52,622 bases of DNA from Fibrobacter sp. (GTDB lineage Bacteria; Fibrobacterota; Fibrobacteria; Fibrobacterales; Fibrobacteraceae): the NCBI GenBank assembly GCA_017965445.1, contig JAGCPZ010000010.1:1-52622 (forward strand), read 5' to 3'. The notes under the pieces were generated by a model. The model was not told the origin of the DNA. It made no database searches and saw nothing but the letters and a program-made list of their open reading frames with translations. The position numbers and the translations under genes are program-made. Of the stretch, positions 7,719 to 16,551 are shown piece by piece (position 1 is the stretch's first letter; each line of letters starts with the position of its first letter).

Positions 7719-9279
7719 GAAACTTCTTGACATATCGGCGTGCGTTTCTGCATGTACGTTTGCGCTTGGCATTATGGCATGCTCGGATGACAATACGGCG
7801 GGAGTCGTGGAAGACGGCAATCCGATTGCCCATGGCGAAAGCAGTTCGTCTGTTGTGGGCGGCTCTTCTGCTGTTGAAAGTTCATCGGCAGTCCAGTCCT
7901 CTAGCAGTGTAGAGGCGGTCCCGAAGTTTGACTTGTGGAATGGCAAGGTGGATTACAAGATAAACACCAATAACGATAATACAGGGTATTGGTTTAATTT
8001 TAGCGATGATAACGCATCCCGTATCACTTGGCCTGTGGAAATGGGCAATGAATATTCTGAAAATGCATTGGATGCTGTTTTTGAATATTGTGGGGGCGTG
8101 TGTGGAACCGCTGTGTTGCAAGGCTTGGAATCAACGCCGTGGGTGGGACTTGGCTTTGAACTTGCCGAAGAGAATTCTACCGCGGATATTTCTGCGTGGA
8201 GTGGCATCTGTGTAACGTATGCTTCTGAGTATCCGGTGGATGTCTATCTCAATGTGGATGTCGGTGGCATAGATACAATTAGCAACGTGTCTCCGTTTAT
8301 GGCTTATCCGATGATAACACTCCCGAAAACGGTGACAAATGCACCGACGCTTAAGAAGATGCTTGAACCTGATGCCGCCATTACGCGTTGTGCCAAGTGG
8401 AGCGATTTTAAGGTGTCTGCCTGGGCAGAATACAATGCGGCTAAATTGAGCAAGGTCTATTCTGGCGAAGAGGCTGCCAAAAAAATCAAGGCGATTAACT
8501 TTGTATTTATGGGTAATTCCGATGGCTCGGGAAAATTCAATATTGTAGGTATCAGTACTTACGACGAGAATCTTCCGCAGTGGCGTGACGGCGGTGTGAA
8601 TGAACAGGACGTCGGCTCGATTGCTGATGATAGCGATTCATTGACTTGCCGATGGAAGGGCTTGAGTGGATCTGGAATTGTAAATACGGGTTATAACGAC
8701 CGGGATGAATTTGTCGGAATGTTGTATGATTTCGATGCTTCTCCCGAGGGGGCGTATTCTAAAATAGAATTCCCCGCGTATAGGGAAATGGAGTATGAGC
8801 CCTATATGTATGAGCCGATTATCGTTGAATGTAAAGGCTTTTGCGGAACGATGGAATTTACTTTGGAAAAAGCGGATTATGCCGCGTCTGCTGTAGCCTT
8901 CAATATTGCTGAAGATACATTGACTTCTTGTGAAGGTAACACTTGCTATGGAGAAGCTAAATTTGCCGATATCAAGGACTGGGGAGGCCTTTGCATCACT
9001 TATTATTCCGAAAAGGATGCTTACTTAAATGTTGTTGTAAAAGATGTCCCGTACGAAAATTCTCCGAAAGCCTCTCTCCCTGCATCGGGAGGGCTTATCG
9101 AAAAGTGTGTTGCCTGGGATGATTTTCAATCGAGTGTCCCGAATCTGGGAACGGCAGTGAGTACGGTGCAGTTTATTGTAAAGAGTTCAGAAAACGGCGG
9201 CAGAAACCAGTTTAATATAGCGGGTATTGGAAAGTATTCTGCTAATGGGGCTTGCTCTATTCCCAAAACCGTTTATTAA
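7711..9279 (+). CDS. Lipoprotein with two copies of the unnamed cassette domain
   Basis: A 522-residue predicted lipoprotein: N-terminal signal ending G-I-M-A-C-S-D with Cys24 as acceptor, then a Ser-rich linker (about 44-70), then two copies of the cassette domain at about 72-285 and 300-515. Copy 1 shows YCGGVCGT, WSGICVTYASE and TRCAKWSDF. Copy 2 shows CKGFCGTMEF, WGGLCITYYSE and EKCVAWDDF, and ends GIGKYSANGAC. The region AGVVEDGNPIA just after the lipobox matches AGVTEEENPIA in the first cassette lipoprotein, which supports descent by duplication. Its start overlaps the regulator gene. The function is unknown; export to the envelope or surface is inferred. Confidence 0.85.
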   Translation: MLKKLLDISACVSACTFALGIMACSDDNTAGVVEDGNPIAHGESSSSVVGGSSAVESSSAVQSSSSVEAVPKFDLWNGKVDYKINTNNDNTGYWFNFSDDNASRITWPVEMGNEYSENALDAVFEYCGGVCGTAVLQGLESTPWVGLGFELAEENSTADISAWSGICVTYASEYPVDVYLNVDVGGIDTISNVSPFMAYPMITLPKTVTNAPTLKKMLEPDAAITRCAKWSDFKVSAWAEYNAAKLSKVYSGEEAAKKIKAINFVFMGNSDGSGKFNIVGISTYDENLPQWRDGGVNEQDVGSIADDSDSLTCRWKGLSGSGIVNTGYNDRDEFVGMLYDFDASPEGAYSKIEFPAYREMEYEPYMYEPIIVECKGFCGTMEFTLEKADYAASAVAFNIAEDTLTSCEGNTCYGEAKFADIKDWGGLCITYYSEKDAYLNVVVKDVPYENSPKASLPASGGLIEKCVAWDDFQSSVPNLGTAVSTVQFIVKSSENGGRNQFNIAGIGKYSANGACSIPKTVY

Positions 9280-9306
9280 ATTTATAAATGAAGGAGGTAG
9301 GGTGTT

Positions 9307-10974
9307 ATGTTTAGGAGAATCTTGAGGCTTGCCACAAGCGTGGCGATGCTTTGTCTAGTCGCCTGTTCCGATGACAATCCGTCGGACGCTTCCGTCGTTT
9401 CGCCGGAGTCTAGCGGGACTCCGGTGGTGTCTGGCGAAAGCAGTTCGTCTGTTGCGGAGTCGAGCAGTGGCGATGCCGGCGAGAGTGCCGCGAATGTCGC
9501 GTCGAGCAGCAGCGAAAATGTTGCGGCGACATCGAGTAGCGTAATTGCAAATTCCTCAAGTAGTGCAAAAGCTCCGAAAAATACGGCCGCTTGCATGTGG
9601 AAGGGCACGGATGAATACGTTCCTGTGAAGACAGGACTTGATCCTGACGATAAATATGGTGCCGGTTACTGGTATAATTTCGGAGATAGTTTTAAAGGTG
9701 GAAAGTCGTTTATTGAATTTCCGATTAATGACGACGATCAATTGAATGAATGGGAAAATATTGTACGTCTTATAGGGGAATGCGGCGGTTATTGTGGTGC
9801 GCTTGTTTTAGATAGGGGTTCTGCAAACGAAGCGTATGCCGGTTTTGGTTTCAATGTTGCTGGCGTTGAAGACCCGATGAAGTCGAACCCCATTGATGGT
9901 GTGAGAGAAGGGGATATCAGCGAATGGGGTGGTGTGTGTGTAACATACGCCGCAGATCAGGATGTTTATTTGGAACTCGAAGCTGATAGTGCTGCTTTAT
10001 ATGAAGTTAAGCTTGATAAATCTATTGATTTTGTAGAAAAGTGCGTTACATGGAATGAACTGAATGCTGAAGAATCTTCAAAGCATGCTCGTAGCATTAG
10101 ATTGAAAATGAAAAGTACCGAAAAAATGACGGGGCACCTTACTGTTTCGGCAATCGGTAAATATGATGCGAATGGAACTTGTGAAATTGAGGGTTACGCT
10201 TATGTTATACCTGATGGTATGAGGAGCTTTTTAGCTGGAACAATTGTACTGCGCAGTTCCAGTTCTGGACAAGGCTCAAGTGGTAGCGGCGTTAGTGAAA
10301 ATTGCACTGTCCCTCAAGATGTTAGCGAAATGTGGAATGGATTTGCTGCTCCTCTGACGACCGTTGAGACGGGATTAGATAATGGTACCGAAACTTCAGG
10401 ATATTGGTTCAGCTTTGGCGATGATATGTCCGGTGTTGGTTCTGTAAAATTGCCGCAACCGCTTGGGATTGAATATACGACGGGCGATGAAATTTATGAT
10501 TACTGTATGGGCGTTTGTGGCGAATTTGAATTTGCAAAAGAAGGTGATTTGGGTGTTGGCTTTCATGTCGCCGGTATGGTTGATCCTATGGATGGAGGTT
10601 CGTCAGTGGCTAAGGCAAATATATCAAGTTGGGGAGGCTTGTGTGTAACGTATGCTTCGGAATCGGATTTAGATGTTGTTTTGGCTTATGCACAAAATGA
10701 TGGATTTGGAAATCTTTCTAGAATGCCTAAGGTTACATTGCCAAAGTCCATTGAGTTAAGGACGGAATGTGTCGATTGGGAAAAATTTATGTCGGTGTAT
10801 AGTGAAGTGAGTTGGACGTTTATGACATCAGTTCTCTTTGTTGTCCACGGCGATGCAAACGCTAAGAGCCGATTTAATATAAGGGGGCTCGGCAAGTACT
10901 CCGACAAAACGAACTTCTGTTCGCCGGGCGATGACCCGTTCGTCTCTGGGAAAATGGGACTGGTTATCCCTTGA
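9307..10974 (+). CDS. Lipoprotein with two copies of the unnamed cassette domain
   Basis: A 555-residue predicted lipoprotein, with lipobox L-V-A-C and Cys20. A strong Shine-Dalgarno AAGGAGGT lies 8 bases before the ATG, 27 bases after the previous stop. A long Ser-rich linker covers about 38-92. Domain copy 1 (about 96-300) has ECGGYCGALVL, WGGVCVTYAAD, EKCVTWNEL and ends AIGKYDANGTC. A short Ser/Gly linker follows, then copy 2 (about 327-540) with CMGVCGEFEF, WGGLCVTYASE and TECVDWEKF. The signal peptide, linker and domain start are almost the same as in the next gene, including at DNA level near 9540-9595, pointing to a recent partial duplication or gene conversion. Confidence 0.85.
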   Translation: MFRRILRLATSVAMLCLVACSDDNPSDASVVSPESSGTPVVSGESSSSVAESSSGDAGESAANVASSSSENVAATSSSVIANSSSSAKAPKNTAACMWKGTDEYVPVKTGLDPDDKYGAGYWYNFGDSFKGGKSFIEFPINDDDQLNEWENIVRLIGECGGYCGALVLDRGSANEAYAGFGFNVAGVEDPMKSNPIDGVREGDISEWGGVCVTYAADQDVYLELEADSAALYEVKLDKSIDFVEKCVTWNELNAEESSKHARSIRLKMKSTEKMTGHLTVSAIGKYDANGTCEIEGYAYVIPDGMRSFLAGTIVLRSSSSGQGSSGSGVSENCTVPQDVSEMWNGFAAPLTTVETGLDNGTETSGYWFSFGDDMSGVGSVKLPQPLGIEYTTGDEIYDYCMGVCGEFEFAKEGDLGVGFHVAGMVDPMDGGSSVAKANISSWGGLCVTYASESDLDVVLAYAQNDGFGNLSRMPKVTLPKSIELRTECVDWEKFMSVYSEVSWTFMTSVLFVVHGDANAKSRFNIRGLGKYSDKTNFCSPGDDPFVSGKMGLVIP

Positions 10975-11005
10975 TTAGCCTTTATTACGTCATGTAGAAA
11001 AACAT

Positions 11006-11941
11006 ATGCTTAATAAACTTCTTGGCCTTGCTACGTCTGCTTTCTTGCTAAGCTTTGTTGCCTGCTCCGATGACAATCCGTCAGGAAGTTTTTATGCGCC
11101 TGCTTATGGCGATAGCAGTTCGTCCGCTGCGATGTCGAGCAGTGACAATGCTGGCGGGAGTGCTGCGAATGTTTCATCGAGTAGCAGCGATGCGCAAACC
11201 GTTTCAAGCAGCAGTCAAAATGTTGTTGAGTCCTCGAGTAGCGTGACTGCAAATTCCTCAAGTAGTGCAAAAGTGCCGAAAAATACGGCCGCTTGTTTGT
11301 GGCGTGGCGTTGATGGCGGAAAGTTTGTGAATACAGGGTTTGATCCAGATGGTGAATTTTTGGCTGGAACGTGGTTTGATAGAGGCGATGATGATGATGG
11401 GGGTGTGTCTTATGTTCGTCATGGAATAGAATGCCTCAATGATGGTTCGGATTGCGATTTAGCGATTGTCGAATACTGTGGTGGCTATTGCGGGACGATA
11501 CATTTAGATCAAGGTATTATAGATGAATTTTTTGCTTATGCCGTTTTTGCCGTTGCTGGTTGGGATAAAGTCGATGGCGCTTGGGGTGAGTTTAGGTCTG
11601 GAGATATCAGTGATTGGGGTGGTCTCTGTGTGACGTATGCATCAGACGATGATATGTATTTAGAGCTTGGCACTAGTAAAAAAGAGACTTATAGCATTCC
11701 GCTTGCCAAGTCTGAAGAATTTGTCGAAAAGTGCGTTACTTGGGATGAATTTAATGCTGGAGATAATATAAAGAATATCAGCGAAATTAGGTTTAAAGCG
11801 AAAAGCACTGAAAAGAAAGATGTAAAATTCAATATCGCCGCAGTCGGCAAGTACGATGTCAATGGTGCCTGCGATTTGACTGGCTATGTAAAGAAGATGG
11901 AATATGGCGATATTGTCATGCGAAAAGCTAAATCTAAATAA
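11006..11941 (+). CDS. Lipoprotein with one copy of the unnamed cassette domain
   Basis: A 311-residue predicted lipoprotein, with lipobox F-V-A-C (Cys20) followed by SDDNPSG as in the preceding gene. A Ser-rich linker covers about 38-92 and a single cassette domain about 97-290 (EYCGGYCGTIHL, WGGLCVTYASD, EKCVTWDEF, AVGKYDVNGAC). It is the shortest of the four and is followed directly by a terminator. No convincing Shine-Dalgarno precedes its ATG, in contrast to its neighbour at 9307, so it may be translated less efficiently. Its role is unknown; the shared domain suggests the same ligand class as its three relatives. Confidence 0.82.
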   Translation: MLNKLLGLATSAFLLSFVACSDDNPSGSFYAPAYGDSSSSAAMSSSDNAGGSAANVSSSSSDAQTVSSSSQNVVESSSSVTANSSSSAKVPKNTAACLWRGVDGGKFVNTGFDPDGEFLAGTWFDRGDDDDGGVSYVRHGIECLNDGSDCDLAIVEYCGGYCGTIHLDQGIIDEFFAYAVFAVAGWDKVDGAWGEFRSGDISDWGGLCVTYASDDDMYLELGTSKKETYSIPLAKSEEFVEKCVTWDEFNAGDNIKNISEIRFKAKSTEKKDVKFNIAAVGKYDVNGACDLTGYVKKMEYGDIVMRKAKSK

Positions 11942-11960
11942 AGTGAGTTGATAAAAGAAG

Positions 11961-11990
11961 AGCCCGTCGCGATTGCGGCGGGCTTTATCT
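11961..11990. terminator. Terminator between cassette 2 and rph, possibly bidirectional
   Basis: AGCCCGTCGC (11961-11970) pairs with GCGGCGGGCT (11975-11984) through a 10-bp stem with one G-T pair and a GATT loop. A T-rich stretch follows on the plus strand and a pyrimidine-rich stretch on the minus strand. It lies between the convergent ends of the lipoprotein operon and rph. Confidence 0.75.
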
Positions 11991-12033
11991 AGTCTCTCGT
12001 TTGCAGCCGCGTAGCAGCGTGCTCTACTCTAAC

Positions 12034-12759
12034 TTACGGCAGTTCGCCGCCGATGAGTTCCATCTGCTTTTTGTAGATGTCCTTGCAGGCGTTTTCGCCG
12101 AGGTCGAGGAGCTTGTTGAGCATGGCGCGGTCAAAGCTCGCGTGTTCGCCGGTGCCTTGTACTTCGATGAAGTTCTTGGCATCCTGCATCACGACGTTCA
12201 TGTCGACGTCGGCGGCGGAATCTTCGACATAGCAGAGGTCGCAAAGCGGATTGCCGCTCACGACGCCCACGGAAATCGCAGTGATACCGTGCTTTAGAAT
12301 CTGCTGCGTGATGCCGAGGCGTTCCTTGATTTTCTTCACTGCAATAGCAAGGGCCACGAAGCCGCCGATGATGCTAGCGGTACGTGTGCCGCCGTCGGCT
12401 TCGATCACGTCGCAGTCGACCACGATGGCGTTCTCGCCGAGGGCTGCAAGGTCGGCTGCGCCGCGCAGCGAGCGGCCTACCAAGCGCTGGATTTCCTGCG
12501 TACGGCCGCTCGCGCCCTTGCGCTCGCGTTCCACGCGCTTGCCCGTGCTCTGCGGGAGCAAGCTGTATTCGGCGGTAATCCAGCCCGTGCCGCGACCGGC
12601 AAGCCAGTCCGGGACTTTCGGGAGGAGTGTGGCATTGCAGATGACGCGGGTGCGTCCCATTTCGATGAGGACGGAACCATCGGCACTGGAGATGAATCCG
12701 GTGGTCATCTTGAGATTGCGGTATTCTTCTGGTTTTCTGTCTGTACGTTCGTATGCCAT
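12034..12759 (-). CDS. rph: Ribonuclease PH
   Basis: RNase PH is a phosphate-dependent 3' exoribonuclease that trims tRNA precursors. At 241 residues it has the family length. Family features seen are the start Y-E-R-T-D-R-K-P, GSVLIEMGRTRVIC, GTGWITAEYSLLPQST, SGRTQEIQRLVGRSLR and IVVDCDVIEADGGTRTAS. It starts 12 bases downstream of the pheA stop on the same strand and is probably co-transcribed with it. A terminator lies beyond its 3' end. Confidence 0.96.
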   Translation of the reverse strand: MAYERTDRKPEEYRNLKMTTGFISSADGSVLIEMGRTRVICNATLLPKVPDWLAGRGTGWITAEYSLLPQSTGKRVERERKGASGRTQEIQRLVGRSLRGAADLAALGENAIVVDCDVIEADGGTRTASIIGGFVALAIAVKKIKERLGITQQILKHGITAISVGVVSGNPLCDLCYVEDSAADVDMNVVMQDAKNFIEVQGTGEHASFDRAMLNKLLDLGENACKDIYKKQMELIGGELP

Positions 12760-12771
12760 TTTGCGTTTCCT

Positions 12772-13641
12772 TTAATAACTCAACTTTTCCGTTTTCCCTT
12801 CGCGGAAGCTTCCGAGTCTGTAGATAAAGTCCGTGTATTGCTGCAGCTCCTTGAGTGCTTCCACAACGTTCGGATCCTTCGGGCTCCCTTCGAACGAAAG
12901 GTGGAAAATGTATTCCCACGGGCGGTCGGGATGCGGACGGCTTTCGATACGGGTGAGGTTCAAGTTGCGCTTGGCAAAGCAACCTAGTGCTTCGTACAAA
13001 GCTCCGGACTTGCCCGAATCGCTCAGCATGAACAGAAGTGTCGTCTTGATGGCGGGACCGTCGTTCGATTTCGTGAATTCAGGCAGTTCAACGGCCGTCT
13101 TTTGGATGGCGTAAAAGCGCGTGAAGTTTACGCCCGGCAAATTCTCGAGTCCTTGCTTCAAAATTTCAAGACCGTAGAACTTCGCGGCGTAAGCGCTTGC
13201 GATGGCGCCTACATGCTTGTCTCCACGTTTTGCAATTTCTTCGGCGCTACCTGCGGTATCGTAAAACGCCGTGCTCTTGATATTCGGATGTTGTCCGAAA
13301 AAGCGGCTGCACTGCGCAAGCCCCTGCGGATGGCTCAACACTTCGGTAAGGTCTTCGAGCTTTGTGCCCGGCAAAGCGCAGAGCGTATGCTCGATTTGCA
13401 ACTTGACTTCGGCCACAATCGGATGGCGCCACTTGTAAAGCAAGTCGTAGTTGTCGTAAATGGAACCCGCCGTAGAGTTTTCGATAGGGATGGCTCCACC
13501 GTCAACGGCACCCGTTTCGATACCCTGGAAAATTTGTTCGAACGTGTCCATGGGCACGACTTCGATATCGTTTCCAAAGAGGTGGTATGCCGCACTTTCG
13601 CTGTAGGCCCCGCGGCGGCCCTGGAATGCAATCTTTTTCAT
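12772..13641 (-). CDS. pheA: Prephenate dehydratase with ACT domain
   Basis: Converts prephenate to phenylpyruvate in phenylalanine synthesis. The 289 residues contain the periplasmic-binding-like catalytic domain (FQGRRGAYSESAA near the start, PIENSTAGS, and the N-F-T-R-F catalytic motif) and a C-terminal ACT domain with the ESRP phenylalanine-sensing motif (LTRIESRPHPDRPWEYIFHL). There is no chorismate mutase domain, so this is the monofunctional type. Arogenate dehydratase activity cannot be excluded. It lies just upstream of rph on the same strand. Confidence 0.93.
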   Translation of the reverse strand: MKKIAFQGRRGAYSESAAYHLFGNDIEVVPMDTFEQIFQGIETGAVDGGAIPIENSTAGSIYDNYDLLYKWRHPIVAEVKLQIEHTLCALPGTKLEDLTEVLSHPQGLAQCSRFFGQHPNIKSTAFYDTAGSAEEIAKRGDKHVGAIASAYAAKFYGLEILKQGLENLPGVNFTRFYAIQKTAVELPEFTKSNDGPAIKTTLLFMLSDSGKSGALYEALGCFAKRNLNLTRIESRPHPDRPWEYIFHLSFEGSPKDPNVVEALKELQQYTDFIYRLGSFREGKTEKLSY

Positions 13642-13658
13642 GAGAAGAAAGATAGTAA

Positions 13659-14483
13659 TTACTTAAATCGTCTTGCGCCTTTGTATTTTGACGCCCAGTA
13701 TTTATCGTCCATGGGGGTGATGATTACGCCGCTGCTGGTGCTGGCGTGGATGAATCGATCCCCTTTCAAATAAATTCCAACGTGACTGATCTTCCAGAAG
13801 TTGCCGAAAAAGACGAGGTCTCCTTCCTTGAGCTTTGTGCGCTTGATGGAATAGCCGCGTCCGTCATCGAACATGTGTTGGGAACTGTGGTCTAATGAAA
13901 TTCCATAAAAACCTTTATAGACTTGCATCACGTAGCCGGAACAGTCCGTCTTCTTTTTGCTGGCGGCTCCATACACATATTTGGCCCCGAGCCATTCCTT
14001 GGCGTATTTTTCCAAATTCGTCGGCTTTGCGGTTGTACTTTTTTTGGCTGTGGCAACTTTTTTGTCGGTTTTCTTCGCGGTGGTTTTTATGGCCGTGCTG
14101 TCTGCTTTTTTTGCCGCTACGCTATCTTGCTTTTGACTTTGTTCTTTGTTCGCGGTCGAGTCGAGCGATGCCAAAACGTTTGACTGTGATTGGCCCGCCT
14201 GTATTGTAGAATCTTGCGTACTCGTCTCTTTTGCGTCAGGCGTGCTTGCTGTGTCCGTTATGGTTGAACCGGCTGCAAGTTTTTCTTCCAACACCAATTC
14301 TTCTTGCGGATTGATTGTGGTGGTGTCGATTTCGGCAGGAGCTTGCTTTGGAACCCTGTAACGCTTGTATGAACCGCTTTTTCTATCGTATCCAGGGCGC
14401 ACAGGAAAAGCGCAGTTTGCGAACATTACCAAACTGCATGCAAGTAAAATTCCCGTAATGAGGCGACTTTTGAAAGCCATCAA
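13659..14483 (-). CDS. NlpC/P60 family peptidoglycan hydrolase
   Basis: A 274-residue exported protein. The N-terminal hydrophobic segment ends F-A-N-C, a weak lipobox, so it may be a lipoprotein. Residues about 40-155 are a low-complexity Lys/Thr/Ala/Ser linker. The C-terminal 120 residues are an NlpC/P60 cysteine-peptidase domain: KEWLGAKYVYGAASKKKTDCSGY holds the catalytic Cys, and ISHVGIYL the catalytic His. These enzymes cleave within peptide stems of peptidoglycan. The gene lies 17 bases upstream of pheA on the same strand, although a functional link to it is not evident. Confidence 0.92.
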   Translation of the reverse strand: MMAFKSRLITGILLACSLVMFANCAFPVRPGYDRKSGSYKRYRVPKQAPAEIDTTTINPQEELVLEEKLAAGSTITDTASTPDAKETSTQDSTIQAGQSQSNVLASLDSTANKEQSQKQDSVAAKKADSTAIKTTAKKTDKKVATAKKSTTAKPTNLEKYAKEWLGAKYVYGAASKKKTDCSGYVMQVYKGFYGISLDHSSQHMFDDGRGYSIKRTKLKEGDLVFFGNFWKISHVGIYLKGDRFIHASTSSGVIITPMDDKYWASKYKGARRFK

Positions 14484-14529
14484 ATTAAATTTAAATAATT
14501 ACGGCTCTCGAGAAAAGATTTTTGTGAGC

Positions 14530-15501
14530 TTACTCAACAAATCCGTGCGGGCAGAAGCCGAGTTCCTTGATCATCTTGAAGTCGCTATCGCTCTGCATGC
14601 TTGTTGTTGTGAGCATGTCGTCCGTGATGGTTGCGTTTGCGCCACTCTTGAATGCCTTTACTCCGTTATCGCCTAGAACTTTACGGCCCCCGGCGAGGCG
14701 CAAGTATGCATGCGGATTGATAAAACGGTAAATTGCTACGATGCGGCAGAATTCGTCGTTCGTAAGCGGCGTGAGGTTCTCGAACGGCGTGCCCGGAATC
14801 GCGCTCAACACGTTCATCGGCGTAGATTTGACGCCAAGTTTGCGCAAATCCAAGCACATGTCAATGCGGTCTTCCATCGTTTCGCCGAGACCCATGATTC
14901 CGCCACTGCAGATTTCAAGACCAGCGGCAAGTGCGTTTTCGAGGGCGCCAATCTTATCATCGTACGTGTGCGTTGTGCAGACATCGGCGAAGTGACGGCG
15001 GTAAGTTTCAAGGTTGTTGTGGAAACGCGTGAGACCCGCTTCTTTGAGCTTGTCGAACTGGTCGCGCTTCAAAAGTCCGGCCGAAAGGCAGACGGAAAGT
15101 TTTGTTTCCTTCTTGATGTGGCGAATCGTACTGCAAATTTGTTCGACATCCGCATTGCTGAGCGTACGGCCCGAGGTCACAATCGAATAACGGGGGATGC
15201 CTGCGGCTTCTTTTTGCTTTGCGTCCGCGACAATTTCTTCTTCGGGCATGAGTTTGTATTCAGGAGCGCCTGTGTGGTAGTAACTGCTTTGGGCGCAGTA
15301 TTTGCAGTTTTCGGAGCAACGCCCGCTGCGGGCGTTCACAATCGCGCAAAAGTCAAAATCCTTGCCGAAAAACTTTTCACGAATCTCGTCTGCGGCTTTC
15401 GTGAGTTCGTCGAGGTCAGCACTTAAAAGCTGGATGGCGTCCTCGCGTGTAATTTCGTAACCGCCGAGAACTTTTTCCTTAAGATCCTGAATGAAAGACA
15501 T
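14530..15501 (-). CDS. bioB: Biotin synthase
   Basis: A radical SAM enzyme that inserts sulfur into dethiobiotin. The 323 residues include the CxxxCxxC cluster motif at Cys62, Cys66 and Cys69 (RCSENCKYCAQSS), and the family signatures ARSGRCSE, GLETYRRHF-like NNLETYRRHF, and the C-terminal GANATITDDMLTT. No other biotin genes are adjacent. I found no operator for a biotin repressor upstream; the gap toward argF instead holds a palindromic repeat at 15512-15546. Confidence 0.96.
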   Translation of the reverse strand: MSFIQDLKEKVLGGYEITREDAIQLLSADLDELTKAADEIREKFFGKDFDFCAIVNARSGRCSENCKYCAQSSYYHTGAPEYKLMPEEEIVADAKQKEAAGIPRYSIVTSGRTLSNADVEQICSTIRHIKKETKLSVCLSAGLLKRDQFDKLKEAGLTRFHNNLETYRRHFADVCTTHTYDDKIGALENALAAGLEICSGGIMGLGETMEDRIDMCLDLRKLGVKSTPMNVLSAIPGTPFENLTPLTNDEFCRIVAIYRFINPHAYLRLAGGRKVLGDNGVKAFKSGANATITDDMLTTTSMQSDSDFKMIKELGFCPHGFVE

Positions 15502-15511
15502 TTCTTTACCT

Positions 15512-15546
15512 AAAAAGGAGATGCCCGCCTACGCGGGCATGACAAG
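15512..15546. repeat. Dispersed palindromic repeat, copy 1
   Basis: AAAAAGGAG is followed by a perfect 8-bp inverted repeat ATGCCCGC/GCGGGCAT with loop CTAC, then GACAAG. The same layout with a different stem occurs at 16924-16960 and a partial copy at 52488-52510. The stem differs but stays complementary, indicating selection or replication of a hairpin element. Confidence 0.7.
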
Positions 15547-15594
15547 TTTATAGAATGTTTTATTTAATGGCTGAGTAACGCCGTATCGCGAAGC

Positions 15595-16551
15595 TTATTT
15601 GGTAAACGGTTCCATCACTTGCCAGAGCACTGCTTTGTGGGCATGCAGGCGGTTCTCTGCTTCTTCGTAGCTCATGTTCACGTCGAGGTTGTCCATCACG
15701 GAGTCCGTGATTTCTTCGCCGCGGTGAGCGGGGAGGCAGTGAGAAACCTTGCAGTGTGCCGGTGCAAGCTTCAAAAGTTCGTCGTTAATCTGGAACGGCA
15801 AGAAGTGGCTTTGCTTCGTAGCCTTTTCGCCTTCCTGTCCCATCGAAACCCACACGTCGCTGTAGAGGATGTCGGCGTCCTTGACGGCTTCTTTCGGGTC
15901 GTTGAATACGCGGTACTCGCAACCGTGCTTCTTGAGGAGCGGCAATGCTTCTTCGACGACTTTCGCGGGCTGTTCGAATCCCTTCGGGCAGGCGAGCGTG
16001 AAGTTCATGCCGACTTTGGCGGCGAGGGCGAGGAAGGAGTTCGCGACGTTGTTGCCGTCACCGATGAAGGCGACGGTTTTGGGCTTGTTGCCGTTCTTGA
16101 ATCCGCCGAGGTTTTCCTTGATCATCTGGGCAAATGCGATAGCTTGGCACGGGTGGTAATCGTCGGTCAATGCGTTCACGACTGGGATGGTGCCGTATTC
16201 GGCGAGTTCTTCGACGAGTTGCTGCTTGAAGCAACGGACGACGATGGCGTTCACCCAGCGGCTGAGGCAGCGGGCGACGTCCTTGACGCTTTCGCGCTTG
16301 CCAAGACCGATAGAATCCGGGGCGAGGAGCACGGCGTGGCCGCCGAGTTGGTTCATGCCTACCTGGAATGTCGTGATAGTTCGCAGAGACGGTTTTTCGA
16401 AGAACATGGCGATGTTCTGGCCGTGGAGACGGTCAGAAACCTTGCCTGCGTGAACTTCGGCTTTGAGTCGCGAGGCAATCTCGATGGTTTCGAGGACTTT
16501 TTCTTCGTTCCAATCCATGAGACGGAGGAAGTGTTTGTTGCGATCTATCAT
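15595..16551 (-). CDS. argF: Ornithine carbamoyltransferase
   Basis: Transfers carbamoyl phosphate to ornithine to make citrulline, the substrate of argG. The 318 residues contain the carbamoyl-phosphate loop F-E-K-P-S-L-R-T, the GMNQLGGHAVLL stretch, DDYHPCQA, DVWVSMGQE and the H-C-L-P-A-H-R-G ornithine-binding motif. It stands alone on the minus strand and is not next to other arginine genes except the distant argG. Confidence 0.96.
   Translation of the reverse strand: MIDRNKHFLRLMDWNEEKVLETIEIASRLKAEVHAGKVSDRLHGQNIAMFFEKPSLRTITTFQVGMNQLGGHAVLLAPDSIGLGKRESVKDVARCLSRWVNAIVVRCFKQQLVEELAEYGTIPVVNALTDDYHPCQAIAFAQMIKENLGGFKNGNKPKTVAFIGDGNNVANSFLALAAKVGMNFTLACPKGFEQPAKVVEEALPLLKKHGCEYRVFNDPKEAVKDADILYSDVWVSMGQEGEKATKQSHFLPFQINDELLKLAPAHCKVSHCLPAHRGEEITDSVMDNLDVNMSYEEAENRLHAHKAVLWQVMEPFTK

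Noticed and set aside
14484..14529. Possible biotin-related riboswitch or operator near bioB
   Set aside because: This short gap is downstream of bioB, and the upstream gap (15502-15594) contains only the dispersed hairpin repeat and no conserved regulatory motif.
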